Below are positions 41,194 to 51,304 of a DNA stretch of 64,000 nt, piece after piece. The DNA is from Lysobacter daejeonensis GH1-9 (GTDB lineage Bacteria; Pseudomonadota; Gammaproteobacteria; Xanthomonadales; Xanthomonadaceae): positions 1 through 64,000 of the forward strand of contig NZ_AVPU01000004.1 of assembly GCF_000768355.1 (NCBI RefSeq), in the 5' to 3' direction. Every line of letters begins with the position of its first letter. Position 1 is the first letter of the stretch. The position numbers were made by a program, and so were the translations under genes. Below the pieces are notes generated by a model. That model searched no databases, was not told the DNA's origin, and was given only the letters and a program-made list of their open reading frames with translations.

Positions 41194-42831
41194 ATGCGAG
41201 TGAAAGGGGCCACCGTACAGAAGTTCCTGCTTGGCACGGCGCTGCTGTCGGCGCTGGCCTGGAATTTCGCGCATGCCAGTGAAATCAAGAGCTTGGAGCT
41301 CCATAGCGGCGCCACTGGCACTCGCGCCGAGATTGCCCTGGACCAATCGGCCGAGTTCAAGGTCATCAGCCTGCAAGGGCCGGACCGCCTCGTAGTCGAC
41401 CTTCCCGCTTCCGCGCTGGGCAAAGGCGTGACCATGCCGGTCGGTGCTGGCGTGGTGAAATCGATCCGCGCCGGGCAGCCCGCGCCGGGCACGGCCCGCA
41501 TCGTTTTCGACCTCGTCGAGAAGATCGCTGTTCTCAAGCCGCGGCTGGAACCTGCGGCCAGCGGCGCCATCCTCGTCCTGGAATGGCCGGGCGACGGTGC
41601 CGCGATGGGCAAAGTGGAATCCTCCCGGGGCAGCACCGTGGCAGCCGTGGCGGTCCCTGCGCCGGCTGCTTCCAAGCTGCAGACGCCGCCCACCGCGATA
41701 GCCCCGACCTCCGCCGACCCGACCGCTGCTTCGTCCGCCGCGACCACGCGTTTGATTTCTCAGATCGCCGCGGGATTGCCGGCCAACGGCGGCGGCACAT
41801 CCAATGCAGCGTCGGGGCAACACGTTGCCTCGGCTGCGGGAGCCGATACGCCCGCGACCGTGGCGCCATCGACCGCATCCACATCGACGATGCCGGGCGA
41901 CATCCGTGTGGCTACCGGCGCTCCGACCCGCGTCGCATCGGGCGCGGTGACGCCGACGACCGTTTCGACGGCAACCGCCACCGCGAAATCCTCTGCCGCG
42001 GATGACGAGGCCTCGCGCGCCGCCGCCGTGAAGACGCTGCAGGACGTGATGACCGGCCGTGGCGCCCGCCCGCTGGTCATCGCCATCGATGCCGGCCATG
42101 GCGGGCAGGATCCCGGTGCCATGGGCATGAACGGCACCCGCGAGAAGGACGTCACGCTGGCCATCAGCCGTGAACTGGCGCGCCAGATCAATGCCACGCC
42201 GGGCCTCAGGGCCTACCTGACCCGCGACCGTGACCTGTTCCTCCCGCTGCCGCAGCGTGCGCGGCTCGCGCGCGCGGCCAAGGCGGACATGTTCATCTCC
42301 ATCCATGCCGACGCCGCCGAGAATCGCAACGCGGACGGTTCCTCGGTGTACGTGCTCTCACTGAAGGGCGCGTCATCGCAGCGGGCGCGCTGGCTGGCCA
42401 ACAAGGAAAACTCCTCCGACCTGATCGGCGGTGTGCGCCTGGAGAAGGCCAACAACACGCTGGCCTCGGTCCTGCTCGACCTGACCCAGTCCGGCCACAT
42501 GCGCGCCTCGGAAGAGGCGGCCGACCACGTGCTGAGTGGACTCAAGCGCGTCGGCAACAACCACAAGCCGCACGTGGAGCGGGCCAACTTCGCGGTGCTG
42601 CGCACCTCCGACATGCCGTCGATGCTGGTGGAGACGGCGTTCATTTCCAACCCGGAAGAAGAACGTCGCCTCAACGACCCGGCGTTCGTGCGCAAGATCG
42701 CGGGCGCGGTGGTGGATGGGGTCAACACCTACTTCACCCGCCAGCCGCCGCCGGGCACCTATTACGCGGCGCGCGCGAAGGCCACCGAGGTGGCGTCGGC
42801 CGGCGCAGCCGCGGCGGGCGGAAGCCCCTGA
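41194..42831 (+). CDS. N-acetylmuramoyl-L-alanine amidase (AmiB/AmiC type)
   Basis: The 545-residue protein has a signal peptide (QKFLLGTALLSALAWNFAHA), an N-terminal AMIN domain (~30-130; KVISLQGPDRLVVDLPASAL), a low-complexity Ala/Thr/Ser linker of about 140 residues and a C-terminal amidase_3 domain with zinc ligands in IAIDAGHGGQDPGAMG, the REKD Glu, SIHADAAE and the final ETAFISNPEEE. It cleaves septal peptidoglycan for daughter-cell separation in the periplasm, usually under EnvC/NlpD control. Position before mutL is that of E. coli amiB. A TATAAG at 41141-41146 may be its -10 box. Confidence 0.93.
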   Translation: MRVKGATVQKFLLGTALLSALAWNFAHASEIKSLELHSGATGTRAEIALDQSAEFKVISLQGPDRLVVDLPASALGKGVTMPVGAGVVKSIRAGQPAPGTARIVFDLVEKIAVLKPRLEPAASGAILVLEWPGDGAAMGKVESSRGSTVAAVAVPAPAASKLQTPPTAIAPTSADPTAASSAATTRLISQIAAGLPANGGGTSNAASGQHVASAAGADTPATVAPSTASTSTMPGDIRVATGAPTRVASGAVTPTTVSTATATAKSSAADDEASRAAAVKTLQDVMTGRGARPLVIAIDAGHGGQDPGAMGMNGTREKDVTLAISRELARQINATPGLRAYLTRDRDLFLPLPQRARLARAAKADMFISIHADAAENRNADGSSVYVLSLKGASSQRARWLANKENSSDLIGGVRLEKANNTLASVLLDLTQSGHMRASEEAADHVLSGLKRVGNNHKPHVERANFAVLRTSDMPSMLVETAFISNPEEERRLNDPAFVRKIAGAVVDGVNTYFTRQPPPGTYYAARAKATEVASAGAAAAGGSP

Positions 42832-42917
42832 TCCAGGCGCTCCCCGGGTCGCAGCAGCGATTCCGGCTATCATCATCGTTGGTTTTTTGACGGCGCTGAG
42901 CAGGCGTCGCCCCCAAC

Positions 42918-44771
42918 GTGCCCATCCGCCAACTGCCTGACACCCTGATCAACCAGATCGCCGCCGGCGAAGTCGTCGAACGACCCGCGTCGGTGGTCAA
43001 GGAACTCGTCGAGAACGCACTCGATGCCGGCGCCAGGCGCGTGGACATCGACCTCGAAGAGGGCGGCGTCCGGCTGATCCGCATCCGCGATGACGGCCTT
43101 GGTATCCCGCCTGAGGAACTGCCGCTGGCGGTGTCGCGCCACGCGACCAGCAAGATCGCCTCGCTGGACGATCTGGAAGGCGTGGCGACGCTGGGGTTTC
43201 GCGGTGAGGCGTTGCCGTCCATTGCTTCGGTCAGCCGGTTCCTGCTGGCTTCACGTCATCGCGGGGCCGAACACGGCGCAGCGCTGGAGATCGACGGCGG
43301 CCGCGTGGGCGAGGTCATTCCGCGCTCGCATCCGCAGGGCACGACCATCGAGGTGCGTGACCTGTTCTTCAACGTGCCCGCGCGCCGTAAATTCCTGCGC
43401 GCCGAACGCACCGAGTTGGGCCACATCGAGGACTGGCTGCGGCAATTGGCGTTGGCACGGCCGGACGTGGAGCTGCGCGTTTCGCACAACGGCAAGCCCT
43501 CGCGACGCTGGAAGGGTGAAGGCGACCTGCTATCCGAGGTGCGCCTGCATGAAGCGTTGGGCGAGGAGTTCGCCCGCAATACCTTGCACGTCGACCACGC
43601 CGCAGCCGGCTTGCGCTTGCACGGGTGGATTGCACAGCCGGTCTACAACCGCGCCAGTGCCGACCAGCAGTTCCTGTACGTCAACGGACGTGCGGTGCGC
43701 GATCGCAGCGTGGCGCACGCGGTGAAGCAAGCGTATGCCGACGTGTTGTTCCACGGGCGCCAGCCGGCCTACGTGCTGTTCCTGGAGCTTGACCCCCGGC
43801 GGGTCGACGTCAACGTGCATCCTGCCAAGCATGAGGTCCGCTTCCGCGATGCCCGACTGATTCACGACTTCGTCTATCGCACCTTGCACGATGCCTTGGC
43901 GGGTACGCGCGCAGGCGTGGTCGCCGGGGGCGCGACCGCCGTGGACGGGCAGGGTGCTGGAATCCAGCAGGGCCAGTCGGCCCCCAGTGCCGGGACGATG
44001 CCCACGGGCTTCGCCTTCGGCGCGCCGGGCGCGGCTGGCGGCGGCATTGGCTGGAATCGGCCGCAAGCGCCGCTGGGTCTGCCGGTTGAGGAAGTGCGTG
44101 CGTCGTACGGCGCGCTGTATGGCGCTCCATCCGCGATCGTGGCTTCGTCCGCTTCCACTCCCATGCCGGGCAACGGCGACTCAGGCCTGCCGCCGCTCGG
44201 CTACGCCATCGCCCAGTTGCACGGCATCTACATCCTGGCTGAAACGGCGGACGGGTTGATTGTCGTCGACATGCATGCCGCGCACGAGCGCATCGGCTAC
44301 GAGAAGCTCAAGACCGCGCATGATGGCGAAGGCCTCCGCACCCAGCCGCTGCTGGTGCCCGCCACGCTGGCGGTGGCCGAGCGCGAGGCCGATGTCGCCG
44401 AACGCGAGGCCGATACGCTTGCGGCGCTAGGGTTCGAGATAACCCGTAGCGGTCCGCAGTCGTTGACGCTGCGAAGCGTGCCGGCGCTGCTGGCCCACGG
44501 CGACGTGGAGGCGTTGCTGCGCGACGTGCTGGCCGACCTGCGCGAGCACGGCGAATCGCGGCGCGTCGCCGCTGCTCGCGATGAGTTGCTGGCGACCATG
44601 GCCTGCCATGGCGCGGTTCGCGCCAACCGCCGCTTGTCGCTGCCCGAGATGAATGCCCTGCTGCGGGAAATGGAAGTCACCGAGCGTTCCGGCCAGTGCA
44701 ACCATGGCCGGCCCACCTGGGCGCGGTTTACCCTTGCCGATATCGACCGCTGGTTCCTCCGAGGACGCTGA
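42918..44771 (+). CDS. mutL: DNA mismatch repair protein MutL
   Basis: The 617-residue protein starts at GTG 42918. The N-terminal GHKL ATPase has [42 protein letters not shown] and [10 protein letters not shown]; a Gly/Ala-rich linker spans ~335-430, and the dimerisation domain follows ([49 protein letters not shown]). No endonuclease motif (DQHA-type) is present, consistent with a genome using MutH-like or no nick, and similar to Xanthomonadaceae MutL. miaA and hfq, which follow mutL in E. coli, are not next here. Confidence 0.95.
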   Translation: MPIRQLPDTLINQIAAGEVVERPASVVKELVENALDAGARRVDIDLEEGGVRLIRIRDDGLGIPPEELPLAVSRHATSKIASLDDLEGVATLGFRGEALPSIASVSRFLLASRHRGAEHGAALEIDGGRVGEVIPRSHPQGTTIEVRDLFFNVPARRKFLRAERTELGHIEDWLRQLALARPDVELRVSHNGKPSRRWKGEGDLLSEVRLHEALGEEFARNTLHVDHAAAGLRLHGWIAQPVYNRASADQQFLYVNGRAVRDRSVAHAVKQAYADVLFHGRQPAYVLFLELDPRRVDVNVHPAKHEVRFRDARLIHDFVYRTLHDALAGTRAGVVAGGATAVDGQGAGIQQGQSAPSAGTMPTGFAFGAPGAAGGGIGWNRPQAPLGLPVEEVRASYGALYGAPSAIVASSASTPMPGNGDSGLPPLGYAIAQLHGIYILAETADGLIVVDMHAAHERIGYEKLKTAHDGEGLRTQPLLVPATLAVAEREADVAEREADTLAALGFEITRSGPQSLTLRSVPALLAHGDVEALLRDVLADLREHGESRRVAAARDELLATMACHGAVRANRRLSLPEMNALLREMEVTERSGQCNHGRPTWARFTLADIDRWFLRGR

Positions 44772-44772
44772 C

Positions 44773-45723
44773 ATGCGCCTGTCCCATCCGTGGCATCGCC
44801 CGCTGCTGGCCATTGCCTTTCTTTCGACCGCGTTGTTGGCCGGCTGCGGCGACAAGGAAGACGCGGCCACTACGACGCCATCGGCGGAGGACGTGGCCTT
44901 CACCGCCGTGCAGCAGGCATGGCGCGAGCAGCGCAAGGCCGACCTGACCAAGCCCGATGGCTGGACCAGCCTGGTGGGCCTGCACTGGATCGACCCGGGA
45001 TCGCACTACATCGGCAGCGACGCCGACAATGGCATCCGCCTGGCCAAGGGTCCAGCACACCTGGGCTTGGTGACGCTGAAGGGCGACGCCCTGCGGTTTG
45101 CGGTCGAGTCCAAAGTTGCGGTCACCTTGGACGGCCAGCCGACCAAGGGGAGCGTCACGCTGCGCACGGACGCCGATCCTGCCGGCCCCAGCGTGGTCGG
45201 CTTTGATGAGGGTAGAGGCATCGCCACGGTGATCAAGCGCGGCCAGCGCTACGCGCTCCGCGTGAAGCACGCCGACGCGCCGACGCGCGTCGGGTTTGCC
45301 GGGTTGGATTACTGGCCGGCAGATCGTTCCTGGCAGATTCCGGCGCGGTTCGTCGCGCACCCGGCGGGCAAGACCCTGGATGTGGTGAGCATCATTGGCA
45401 CCACCGATGCCGTGGCCAACCCGGGCGTGGTGGAATTCGAACGCGACGACAAGACCTTCCGGCTGGAAGCGCTGGACGAAGGCGACGGCAAGCTGTTCCT
45501 GATCCTGGCCGACCGCACCAGCGGACACGGCAGCTATGGGGCGGGCCGTTATCTGTACGCCAACATGCCGGATCCACAGGGGCGGGTGCTGCTGGACTTC
45601 AATCAGGCCTACAATCCTCCCTGCGCCTTCACCTCCTTCGCCACCTGTCCGCTGCCGCCGCTGGAAAACCGGCTGGATCTGCAGATCACGGCCGGTGAGA
45701 AGGCCTACGCCAAGAAACTCTGA
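44773..45723 (+). CDS. DUF1684 family lipoprotein
   Basis: From ATG 44773, one base after the mutL stop, the product has 316 residues. A lipobox (STALLAGC) makes it a likely lipoprotein. The body matches DUF1684 proteins: WREQRKADLTKPDGWTSLVG, LHWIDPGSHYIGSD, and the C-terminal LDFNQAYNPPCAFTSFATCP with a conserved paired-cysteine motif and PPLENRLDLQITAGEK. No enzymatic role is established for the family. The tight link to mutL is probably only operon structure. Confidence 0.88.
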   Translation: MRLSHPWHRPLLAIAFLSTALLAGCGDKEDAATTTPSAEDVAFTAVQQAWREQRKADLTKPDGWTSLVGLHWIDPGSHYIGSDADNGIRLAKGPAHLGLVTLKGDALRFAVESKVAVTLDGQPTKGSVTLRTDADPAGPSVVGFDEGRGIATVIKRGQRYALRVKHADAPTRVGFAGLDYWPADRSWQIPARFVAHPAGKTLDVVSIIGTTDAVANPGVVEFERDDKTFRLEALDEGDGKLFLILADRTSGHGSYGAGRYLYANMPDPQGRVLLDFNQAYNPPCAFTSFATCPLPPLENRLDLQITAGEKAYAKKL

Positions 45724-45759
45724 CCAACCTCGGTCGCCGCCGCCCCGGTTCTCCTAGAC

Positions 45760-46815
45760 ATGTCCCGACGCCTTAACGCCCTTGCCCTGATCCTTGGTTC
45801 CGCAACCCTGATCTCGGCGATGGCGTGGGCCGCGACGGACGCGCCCGCAATCACGCCCGCTCCGACGCGCGCCCTGGCCCCGGCCAAGGGCAAAGCCGCG
45901 GCACCGGCCGCATCGGCAATAGGGGCGGACTCGGCGCCGGTGCCGCTGTTGTGGAAGGTCTCCGACCGCGACAACACCCTCTACCTGCTGGGCTCCCTGC
46001 ACCTGCTGAAGCCGAGCGACTATCCGCTGTCGGCGGACGTCGACCGCGCCTTCGACGATGCGGAGAAGGTGGTGTTCGAAGTGGCGCTGGAAGAGCTGGC
46101 CGACCCCGCGACTGCGCAGAAATTCCTGCTGGCCGCCGGCTTCGGGGACGAGCGCCGCCTGAGCACCGTGGTGCCGCCGGTCCTGCGCGAGAAGCTCGAT
46201 CGCCTGCTGGCGCGGCAGGGCGGCTCCATCGCTGCCATTGACGGATTTGAGCCTTGGTTCGTGAACCTCTCGCTGACGCTGGGCATGGCCGGTGCCCAAG
46301 GCTTCCAGGCGGAGATGGGGCTGGACCAGCATCTGGCCCGTCGCGCCATCGAGGCCGGCAAGGCCACGGGTGCGCTGGAAAGCATCGACTTCCAGCTCGG
46401 CGCACTGGATGCCTCACCGATGGAAGAGCAGGTCGCGGGCCTGGTCGACTTCGTCGACCGCTTTGGCGAGATGCCTGCGGTGTTGAACGAATTGCATGAT
46501 GCGTGGCGCCAGGGCGACACGGCGCGGCTCGAGCAGCTTACCCGCGTGGAAATGCAGGAAAAGGCCCCGGTCTCGTATCGGATCATGAACGTGCAGCGCA
46601 ACGATGCCTGGGTGCCCCAGTTGCAGGCGATGCTGGACGGGCAGGGCAAGAACGACGACGTGCTGGTCGTCGTGGGTTCGCTGCATTTGTTGGGCAGCGA
46701 TGGCGTGGTCGAGAAGCTGCGCGCCAAGGGCTATGCCGTGGAGCGCGTGTGCTCCGCCTGCACCTCGACGGCCAGCAGCCAAGCGGGCGCAAAGTCCGCC
46801 ACCAGTGCGCGGTAA
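45760..46815 (+). CDS. TraB/GumN-family protein
   Basis: The 351-residue protein has a signal peptide (NALALILGSATLISAMAWA), an Ala/Pro-rich segment, then the TraB/TIKI core: LLWKVSDRDNTLYLLGSLHL with its GSLHLL motif, EVALEEL carrying acidic ligand residues, EPWFVNLSLTLG, and a second GSLHLLGSDGVVEKL near the C-terminus. TIKI relatives are metal-dependent peptidases; GumN, the Xanthomonas member, has no proven activity. No gum exopolysaccharide genes are nearby, so the relation is to the family only. It follows the DUF1684 gene by 36 bp. Confidence 0.88.
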   Translation: MSRRLNALALILGSATLISAMAWAATDAPAITPAPTRALAPAKGKAAAPAASAIGADSAPVPLLWKVSDRDNTLYLLGSLHLLKPSDYPLSADVDRAFDDAEKVVFEVALEELADPATAQKFLLAAGFGDERRLSTVVPPVLREKLDRLLARQGGSIAAIDGFEPWFVNLSLTLGMAGAQGFQAEMGLDQHLARRAIEAGKATGALESIDFQLGALDASPMEEQVAGLVDFVDRFGEMPAVLNELHDAWRQGDTARLEQLTRVEMQEKAPVSYRIMNVQRNDAWVPQLQAMLDGQGKNDDVLVVVGSLHLLGSDGVVEKLRAKGYAVERVCSACTSTASSQAGAKSATSAR

Positions 46816-46830
46816 CTGAGTTTCCCGACG

Positions 46831-47292
46831 CTATTGGTTGACGGCGCCTGCCGCAACGGCGGGCGAGACCATCACGATGCAATCCACCGGGCACGCGGGA
46901 ACGCACAGCTCGCAACCGGTGCACAGTGGCTCGACCACCGTGTGCATGTGTTTTGAAGCACCGATGATGGCGTCCACCGGACACGCCTGGATGCATTTCG
47001 TACAGCCGATACAGTCGGCTTCCACGACCAGCGCCACGGCCGCCGGTTTGTGCTCGCCGCGGCTGCGATCGTAGGGACGCAGGGGAGCGCCCAGCACGTG
47101 CGCCAGCGCATGTGCGCCCGCGTCACCGCCCGGCGGGCAGTGGTCGGGTCCGGCTTCACCCTTGGCCATCGCTTCCGCGTACGGACGGCAGCCGGGATAG
47201 CCGCACTGTCCGCACTGGGTTTGCGGTAGCAGGCGGTCCAGGCGCTCGGTCAGCGCGTTGAGGTCCGTCGTAGGGGGTGTTGCGATCGCCAT
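46831..47292 (-). CDS. RnfB-like ferredoxin without membrane anchor
   Basis: From ATG 47292 the product has 153 residues. It carries the Fe-S motif typical of RnfB ([20 protein letters not shown]) and two ferredoxin-type clusters ([17 protein letters not shown] and [15 protein letters not shown]). The N-terminal membrane helix of RnfB/RsxB is missing, and no rnfA, C, D, G or E gene lies in the window, so it may be a free electron carrier rather than part of a Na+-pumping complex. Similar short forms occur in other Xanthomonadaceae. It follows metG on the same strand after 58 bp. Confidence 0.85.
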   Translation of the reverse strand: MAIATPPTTDLNALTERLDRLLPQTQCGQCGYPGCRPYAEAMAKGEAGPDHCPPGGDAGAHALAHVLGAPLRPYDRSRGEHKPAAVALVVEADCIGCTKCIQACPVDAIIGASKHMHTVVEPLCTGCELCVPACPVDCIVMVSPAVAAGAVNQ

Positions 47293-47350
47293 GGCGTTTC
47301 GCGTCGGGGTGCGGGAGGGCGGCGCAGCGGCCGCCCCGCTTGATCGCGGC

Positions 47351-49468
47351 TCAGCGGACCGGCATGCCCGGCTGGACGCCGCTGTCGGCATCCAGCAGGT
47401 GCAGGCTGCCGCCATCGAAGCCGGCGGACAGGATCATGCCCTCGCTCAGGCCGAAACGCATCTTGCGCGGGGCCAGGTTGGCGATGAACACCACGCTGCG
47501 GCCGACCAGCTTTTCCGGTTCGCCGTAGGAGCCGCGGATGCCGGAGAAGATCTGGCGGGTGCCCAGGTCGCCCGCGTCCAGTTCGAAACGCAGCAGCTTG
47601 TCGGAGCCTTCGACAAACTCGCACGCCAGCACCTTGCCGACGCGCAGGTCGAGCTTGGCGAAGTCATCGATGCCGATGTGCGCCGGCGCACCATCGGCAG
47701 CCGGTGTCGCTGGGCCCGCAGCCGGCTTCGCGCTGGCCTTCGCCGTGTCGTTGCCGGTCGCCTTCTTCGCGGCGTCCTTGGCATCGCCGGTGCCGGCCGA
47801 AGCGGGGGTGGCAGGCTGCAGGGTTTCCTTGCTGGCTTCGATCATGGCGTCAATCTGTTTCGGGTCGATGCGGGTGAACAACGGGATGTAGTCGTGGATA
47901 CGGTGGGCCAGCAGCGGCTGCTGCAGGTCCTGCCAGCCGGTGACCGGCGCGGCCAGGAAGGCCTCGGCCTGCGCTGCCACGCGTGGCAGCACAGGCTTGA
48001 GCGCGGCCGCCAGCACGCGGAACAGGTTGAGGCCCTGCGTGCAAACCGCGTGCAGCTCGGCGTCGGCGCCTTCCTGCTTGGCCAGCACCCACGGCTTGGT
48101 GTCGTCGATGTAGCGGTTGGCCTCGTCGGCCAGCGTCATCGTCAGGCGCAGCGCGGTGGCGGCCTCGTTGTGCGCATAGGCCTCGGCAATCGGTTCCAGC
48201 TGCGCCACTAAACGGTCGTACATGGCAGCGTCCGGCAGCGACGACGCCAGCTGGCCATCGAATCGCTTGCCGATGAAGCCCGCACAGCGGCTGGCCAGGT
48301 TCACGAACTTGCCGACCAGGTCCGAGTTCACCCGCGCCACGAAATCGGCGAAGTTGAGGTCCAGGTCGTCCACGCCGCCGGAGGTCTTGGTGGCGAAGTA
48401 GTAGCGCAGCGCTTCGGGATCCAGGCCGTGCTCAAGGTAGCTGCGGGCCATGATGAACGTGCCGCGCGACTTCGACATCTTGGCGCCGTCCACGGTCAGG
48501 TAGCCGTTGACGTGCAGGCGCGTGGGCGCGCGGTGGCCGGAGCCGTGCAGCACCGCCGGCCAGAACAGGCCGTGGAAGTTGACGATGTCCTTGCCGATGA
48601 AGTGGTGCATCTCCGCGGTGCTGTCCGGGCGCAGGAAGCTGGAGAAATCCAGCCCCGTGCGATCGCACAACGCCTGGAAGCTGCTCAGGTAACCGATCGG
48701 CGCGTCCAGCCACACGTACAGGTACTTGCCCGGGTGCCCCGGGATCTGGAAGCCGAAGTAGGGCGCATCGCGCGAGATGTCCCACGCGCGCAGGCCGCCC
48801 TCGGCGTCCAGCCACTCCAGCAGCTTGGCCTTGGTGCCGGCGGTGGCCACGTCGCCGGCCAGCCAGCCGCGCAGGAAGGCCTCGAACTGGCCGACCTCGA
48901 AGAAGAAGTGCTCCGACTCGCGAATCACCGGCGTGGCGCCCGACAGCACCGAGCGCGGCTCCTTCAGCTCGGTCGGTGCGTAAGTGGCGCCGCAGTTCTC
49001 GCAGTTGTCGCCGTACTGGTCTGCAGCGCCACAGTTGGGGCAGATACCCTTCACGTAGCGGTCGGGCAGGAACATGCCCTTCTCGGGGTCGTACAACTGC
49101 GCCACCGAGCGGCGGGTGATGTGCCCGTTCTCCAGCAGGCGCTGGAAGATCGCCTCGGTCAGGACGCGGTTGCCCTCGGAGTTGGTCGAGTCGAAGTGGT
49201 CAAACGCCACGCCGAAGTCGGCGAAGTCGCGCTCGTGCGCCACCTGGATGCCGGCGATGTAGGCCTCCGGCGTCATCCCGGCCTTTTCGGCAGCCAGCAT
49301 GATCGGCGTGCCGTGGGTGTCGTCCGCGCAGACGAAGTGAACCGTGTGGCCCGCCATCCGCTGCGCCCGTGTCCAGATGTCGCCCTGGATGTAGCCCACC
49401 AGGTGGCCCAGGTGGATCTGGCCATTGGCGTAGGGCAGGGCGCAGGTGACGAGGTGCTGGCGGGGCAT
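47351..49468 (-). CDS. metG: methionyl-tRNA synthetase
   Basis: The 705-residue protein is a full-length class I MetRS. HIGH motif [10 protein letters not shown], zinc knuckle cysteines in [18 protein letters not shown] (~145-162), KMSKS near residue 330 ([12 protein letters not shown]) and an Ala/Lys-rich linker at ~550-590 leading to the C-terminal EMAP-II/Trbp111 tRNA-binding domain ([20 protein letters not shown]). It charges tRNA-Met. In many relatives apbC lies directly beside metG; here 8.5 kb of other genes separates them. Confidence 0.96.
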   Translation of the reverse strand: MPRQHLVTCALPYANGQIHLGHLVGYIQGDIWTRAQRMAGHTVHFVCADDTHGTPIMLAAEKAGMTPEAYIAGIQVAHERDFADFGVAFDHFDSTNSEGNRVLTEAIFQRLLENGHITRRSVAQLYDPEKGMFLPDRYVKGICPNCGAADQYGDNCENCGATYAPTELKEPRSVLSGATPVIRESEHFFFEVGQFEAFLRGWLAGDVATAGTKAKLLEWLDAEGGLRAWDISRDAPYFGFQIPGHPGKYLYVWLDAPIGYLSSFQALCDRTGLDFSSFLRPDSTAEMHHFIGKDIVNFHGLFWPAVLHGSGHRAPTRLHVNGYLTVDGAKMSKSRGTFIMARSYLEHGLDPEALRYYFATKTSGGVDDLDLNFADFVARVNSDLVGKFVNLASRCAGFIGKRFDGQLASSLPDAAMYDRLVAQLEPIAEAYAHNEAATALRLTMTLADEANRYIDDTKPWVLAKQEGADAELHAVCTQGLNLFRVLAAALKPVLPRVAAQAEAFLAAPVTGWQDLQQPLLAHRIHDYIPLFTRIDPKQIDAMIEASKETLQPATPASAGTGDAKDAAKKATGNDTAKASAKPAAGPATPAADGAPAHIGIDDFAKLDLRVGKVLACEFVEGSDKLLRFELDAGDLGTRQIFSGIRGSYGEPEKLVGRSVVFIANLAPRKMRFGLSEGMILSAGFDGGSLHLLDADSGVQPGMPVR

Positions 49469-49602
49469 GGGCGTAAAGGTCGTAACGGGTCTGCGATTAT
49501 CGCATGCGTCTGGAGGAGGGGCAGCTGAACCCGCTGAGGGGGGTGAAAGTGGCGGTCACGGTCCGGGCCCCTGGCTGTCTCGTCGCGCTTGGGCAGCCAA
49601 GG

Positions 49603-49608
49603 TACGAT
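49603..49608 (+). promoter_or_regulatory. -10 box giving a leaderless TPR-sulfotransferase mRNA
   Basis: TACGAT, then GCCGGA, then the ATG: the spacing puts the transcript start on the A of ATG 49615. Confidence 0.5.
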
Positions 49609-49614
49609 GCCGGA

Positions 49615-51207
49615 ATGAACGCAGAAAACTTGAGCGATGCGGCCCGGCTTTATGCCACGGCCGTTGAAGCATTGAACCGAAGCGATTGGCCCTTGGCGTT
49701 GTCGTTGAGCGAGAAGCTGCTGCCGCGGGCTAACACCCATCCGGGGGTGCACTTTGTTGCCGGGGTGGCGTGTCTTCATATGCATCGGATAGCGCAAGCG
49801 GTGCAGGTGCTTCGTCGCGCCGTCATGCTCAATCCTGCCCGCGCCGACTATGGCGCTCAGTTGGCCCGTGCTTTTGCTGCTGCACGTATGGCCCGTGAGT
49901 CAGTTGAGGCCGCCGACCACGCCTCTGCGCTGGAGACGCAGGATCCGATGACCCTTGACACGTTGGGGGTCGTCTATTCTCAAGCCAACCTGCATGCCAA
50001 GGCTGCGGCAATGTTTCGTCGTGCAGTCGAGGCGAGGCCTGACGTGGCGAGCTTTCGTTTCAACGCCGCGACGTCGCTAACGGCTTGCGGGGATCTTGCA
50101 GCCGCAGACGCCGAATACGAGGCCTGCATCGCACGCAATCCGCATTATTGGAAGGCTCACCTGGCCTTGGCGCACCTGCGTACCCAGACAAAGGACGCCA
50201 ACCACCTGCAGCGGTTGGAGAGTCTGGGGGCATCGGGGGGGGAGGGTAGTGCAGAGGGGCGGATGTACGTACAACTCGCGCTTTCCAAGGAATGCGAGGA
50301 CATCGGAGAACATGAACGGTCGTTCCGGCACCTTGTCGCAGGCAAGGCTGCAGGTCGCAGTCTTCGGGACTACACGCCCACGCGTGACGAGGAACTGTTC
50401 GACGCATTGATGCGGGCGTTTCCCGATGTCGAATCCGGCGGGGCTGGCCATCAGAGCGTCGAGCCCATCTTCGTGATCGGGATGCCAAGATCGGGGACCA
50501 CACTCGTCGATCGGATCCTCTCGAGTCATCCATCCGTGCATTCGGCCGGCGAGTTGCAGAACTTCGGCGCCGTGATCAAACGGGCCTCGGGTAGTCGCTC
50601 GCCGCGCCTGCTTGATGCGGAGACAATCGTGCATGCGCGCCGGCTGGAGTGGGGGCGAGTGGGCGATGCGTACCTGGCAAGCACTCGGCCGGGGACCGGA
50701 AGCACCCCGCACTTCATCGACAAGCTTCCCCACAATTTCCTGTATGCCGGCTACATAGCGCGAGCCTTCCCGAAGGCCCGGATCATCTGCTTGAGGCGCA
50801 ATCCAATGGACACCTGCCTCAGCAATTTTCGCCAGCTGTTTGCGCAGACATCGCCGTACTACGACTACTCCTTCGATCTCCTGGATACCGGGCGCTACTA
50901 CCTCTTGTTTGACCGTCTGATGGCGCATTGGCAGCGGGTACTGCCCAACAGGATCCTGGAGGTCGATTACGAAGGTATCGTGGATGACCAGGAGGGTCAT
51001 ACACGCAAGCTGGTCGAGTTCTGTGGGTTGCCGTGGCATGACGCGTGCCTGCGCTTCGAGCGCAATGATGCGCCGGTGAGTACGGCCAGCGCGGTGCAGG
51101 TGCGTGAGCCGATCTATCGCAGCGCCTTGCAGCGCTGGAGGCGTTACGAAGCGCAGCTTGCCCCGCTGCGCGCCCTGCTTGAAAGTTCCGGAGTCATGGT
51201 CGACTGA
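49615..51207 (+). CDS. TPR-repeat sulfotransferase
   Basis: From ATG 49615 the 530-residue protein has N-terminal TPR helices (~10-220; FVAGVACLHMHRIAQAVQVL, TLGVVYSQANLHAKAAAMFR and others) and a C-terminal P-loop sulfotransferase. The PAPS 5'-phosphosulfate loop is VIGMPRSGTTLVDRILSSHP near residue 290, and the 3'-phosphate loop is RRNPMDTCLSNF near residue 392. It should transfer sulfate from PAPS to an unknown acceptor in the cytoplasm. The family is often found beside TonB-dependent receptors, as here (a receptor gene converges on it). Its codon use looks less GC-biased than metG. Confidence 0.88.
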   Translation: MNAENLSDAARLYATAVEALNRSDWPLALSLSEKLLPRANTHPGVHFVAGVACLHMHRIAQAVQVLRRAVMLNPARADYGAQLARAFAAARMARESVEAADHASALETQDPMTLDTLGVVYSQANLHAKAAAMFRRAVEARPDVASFRFNAATSLTACGDLAAADAEYEACIARNPHYWKAHLALAHLRTQTKDANHLQRLESLGASGGEGSAEGRMYVQLALSKECEDIGEHERSFRHLVAGKAAGRSLRDYTPTRDEELFDALMRAFPDVESGGAGHQSVEPIFVIGMPRSGTTLVDRILSSHPSVHSAGELQNFGAVIKRASGSRSPRLLDAETIVHARRLEWGRVGDAYLASTRPGTGSTPHFIDKLPHNFLYAGYIARAFPKARIICLRRNPMDTCLSNFRQLFAQTSPYYDYSFDLLDTGRYYLLFDRLMAHWQRVLPNRILEVDYEGIVDDQEGHTRKLVEFCGLPWHDACLRFERNDAPVSTASAVQVREPIYRSALQRWRRYEAQLAPLRALLESSGVMVD

Positions 51208-51253
51208 TGTCTTTTGGAGGGGCGGAAGTTTCCAGTTGCTCCACACCAAGAAA

Positions 51254-51277
51254 AAGCCCCGTCTTGCGACGGGGCTT
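51254..51277. terminator. bidirectional terminator
   Basis: AAGCCCCGTC and GACGGGGCTT pair perfectly around TTGC; CTCTTTTT follows on the plus strand and TTTTTCTTGG on the minus strand, so it can serve both convergent genes. Confidence 0.9.
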
Positions 51278-51304
51278 CTCTTTTTACATCCCTAACCGGC
51301 CGAG

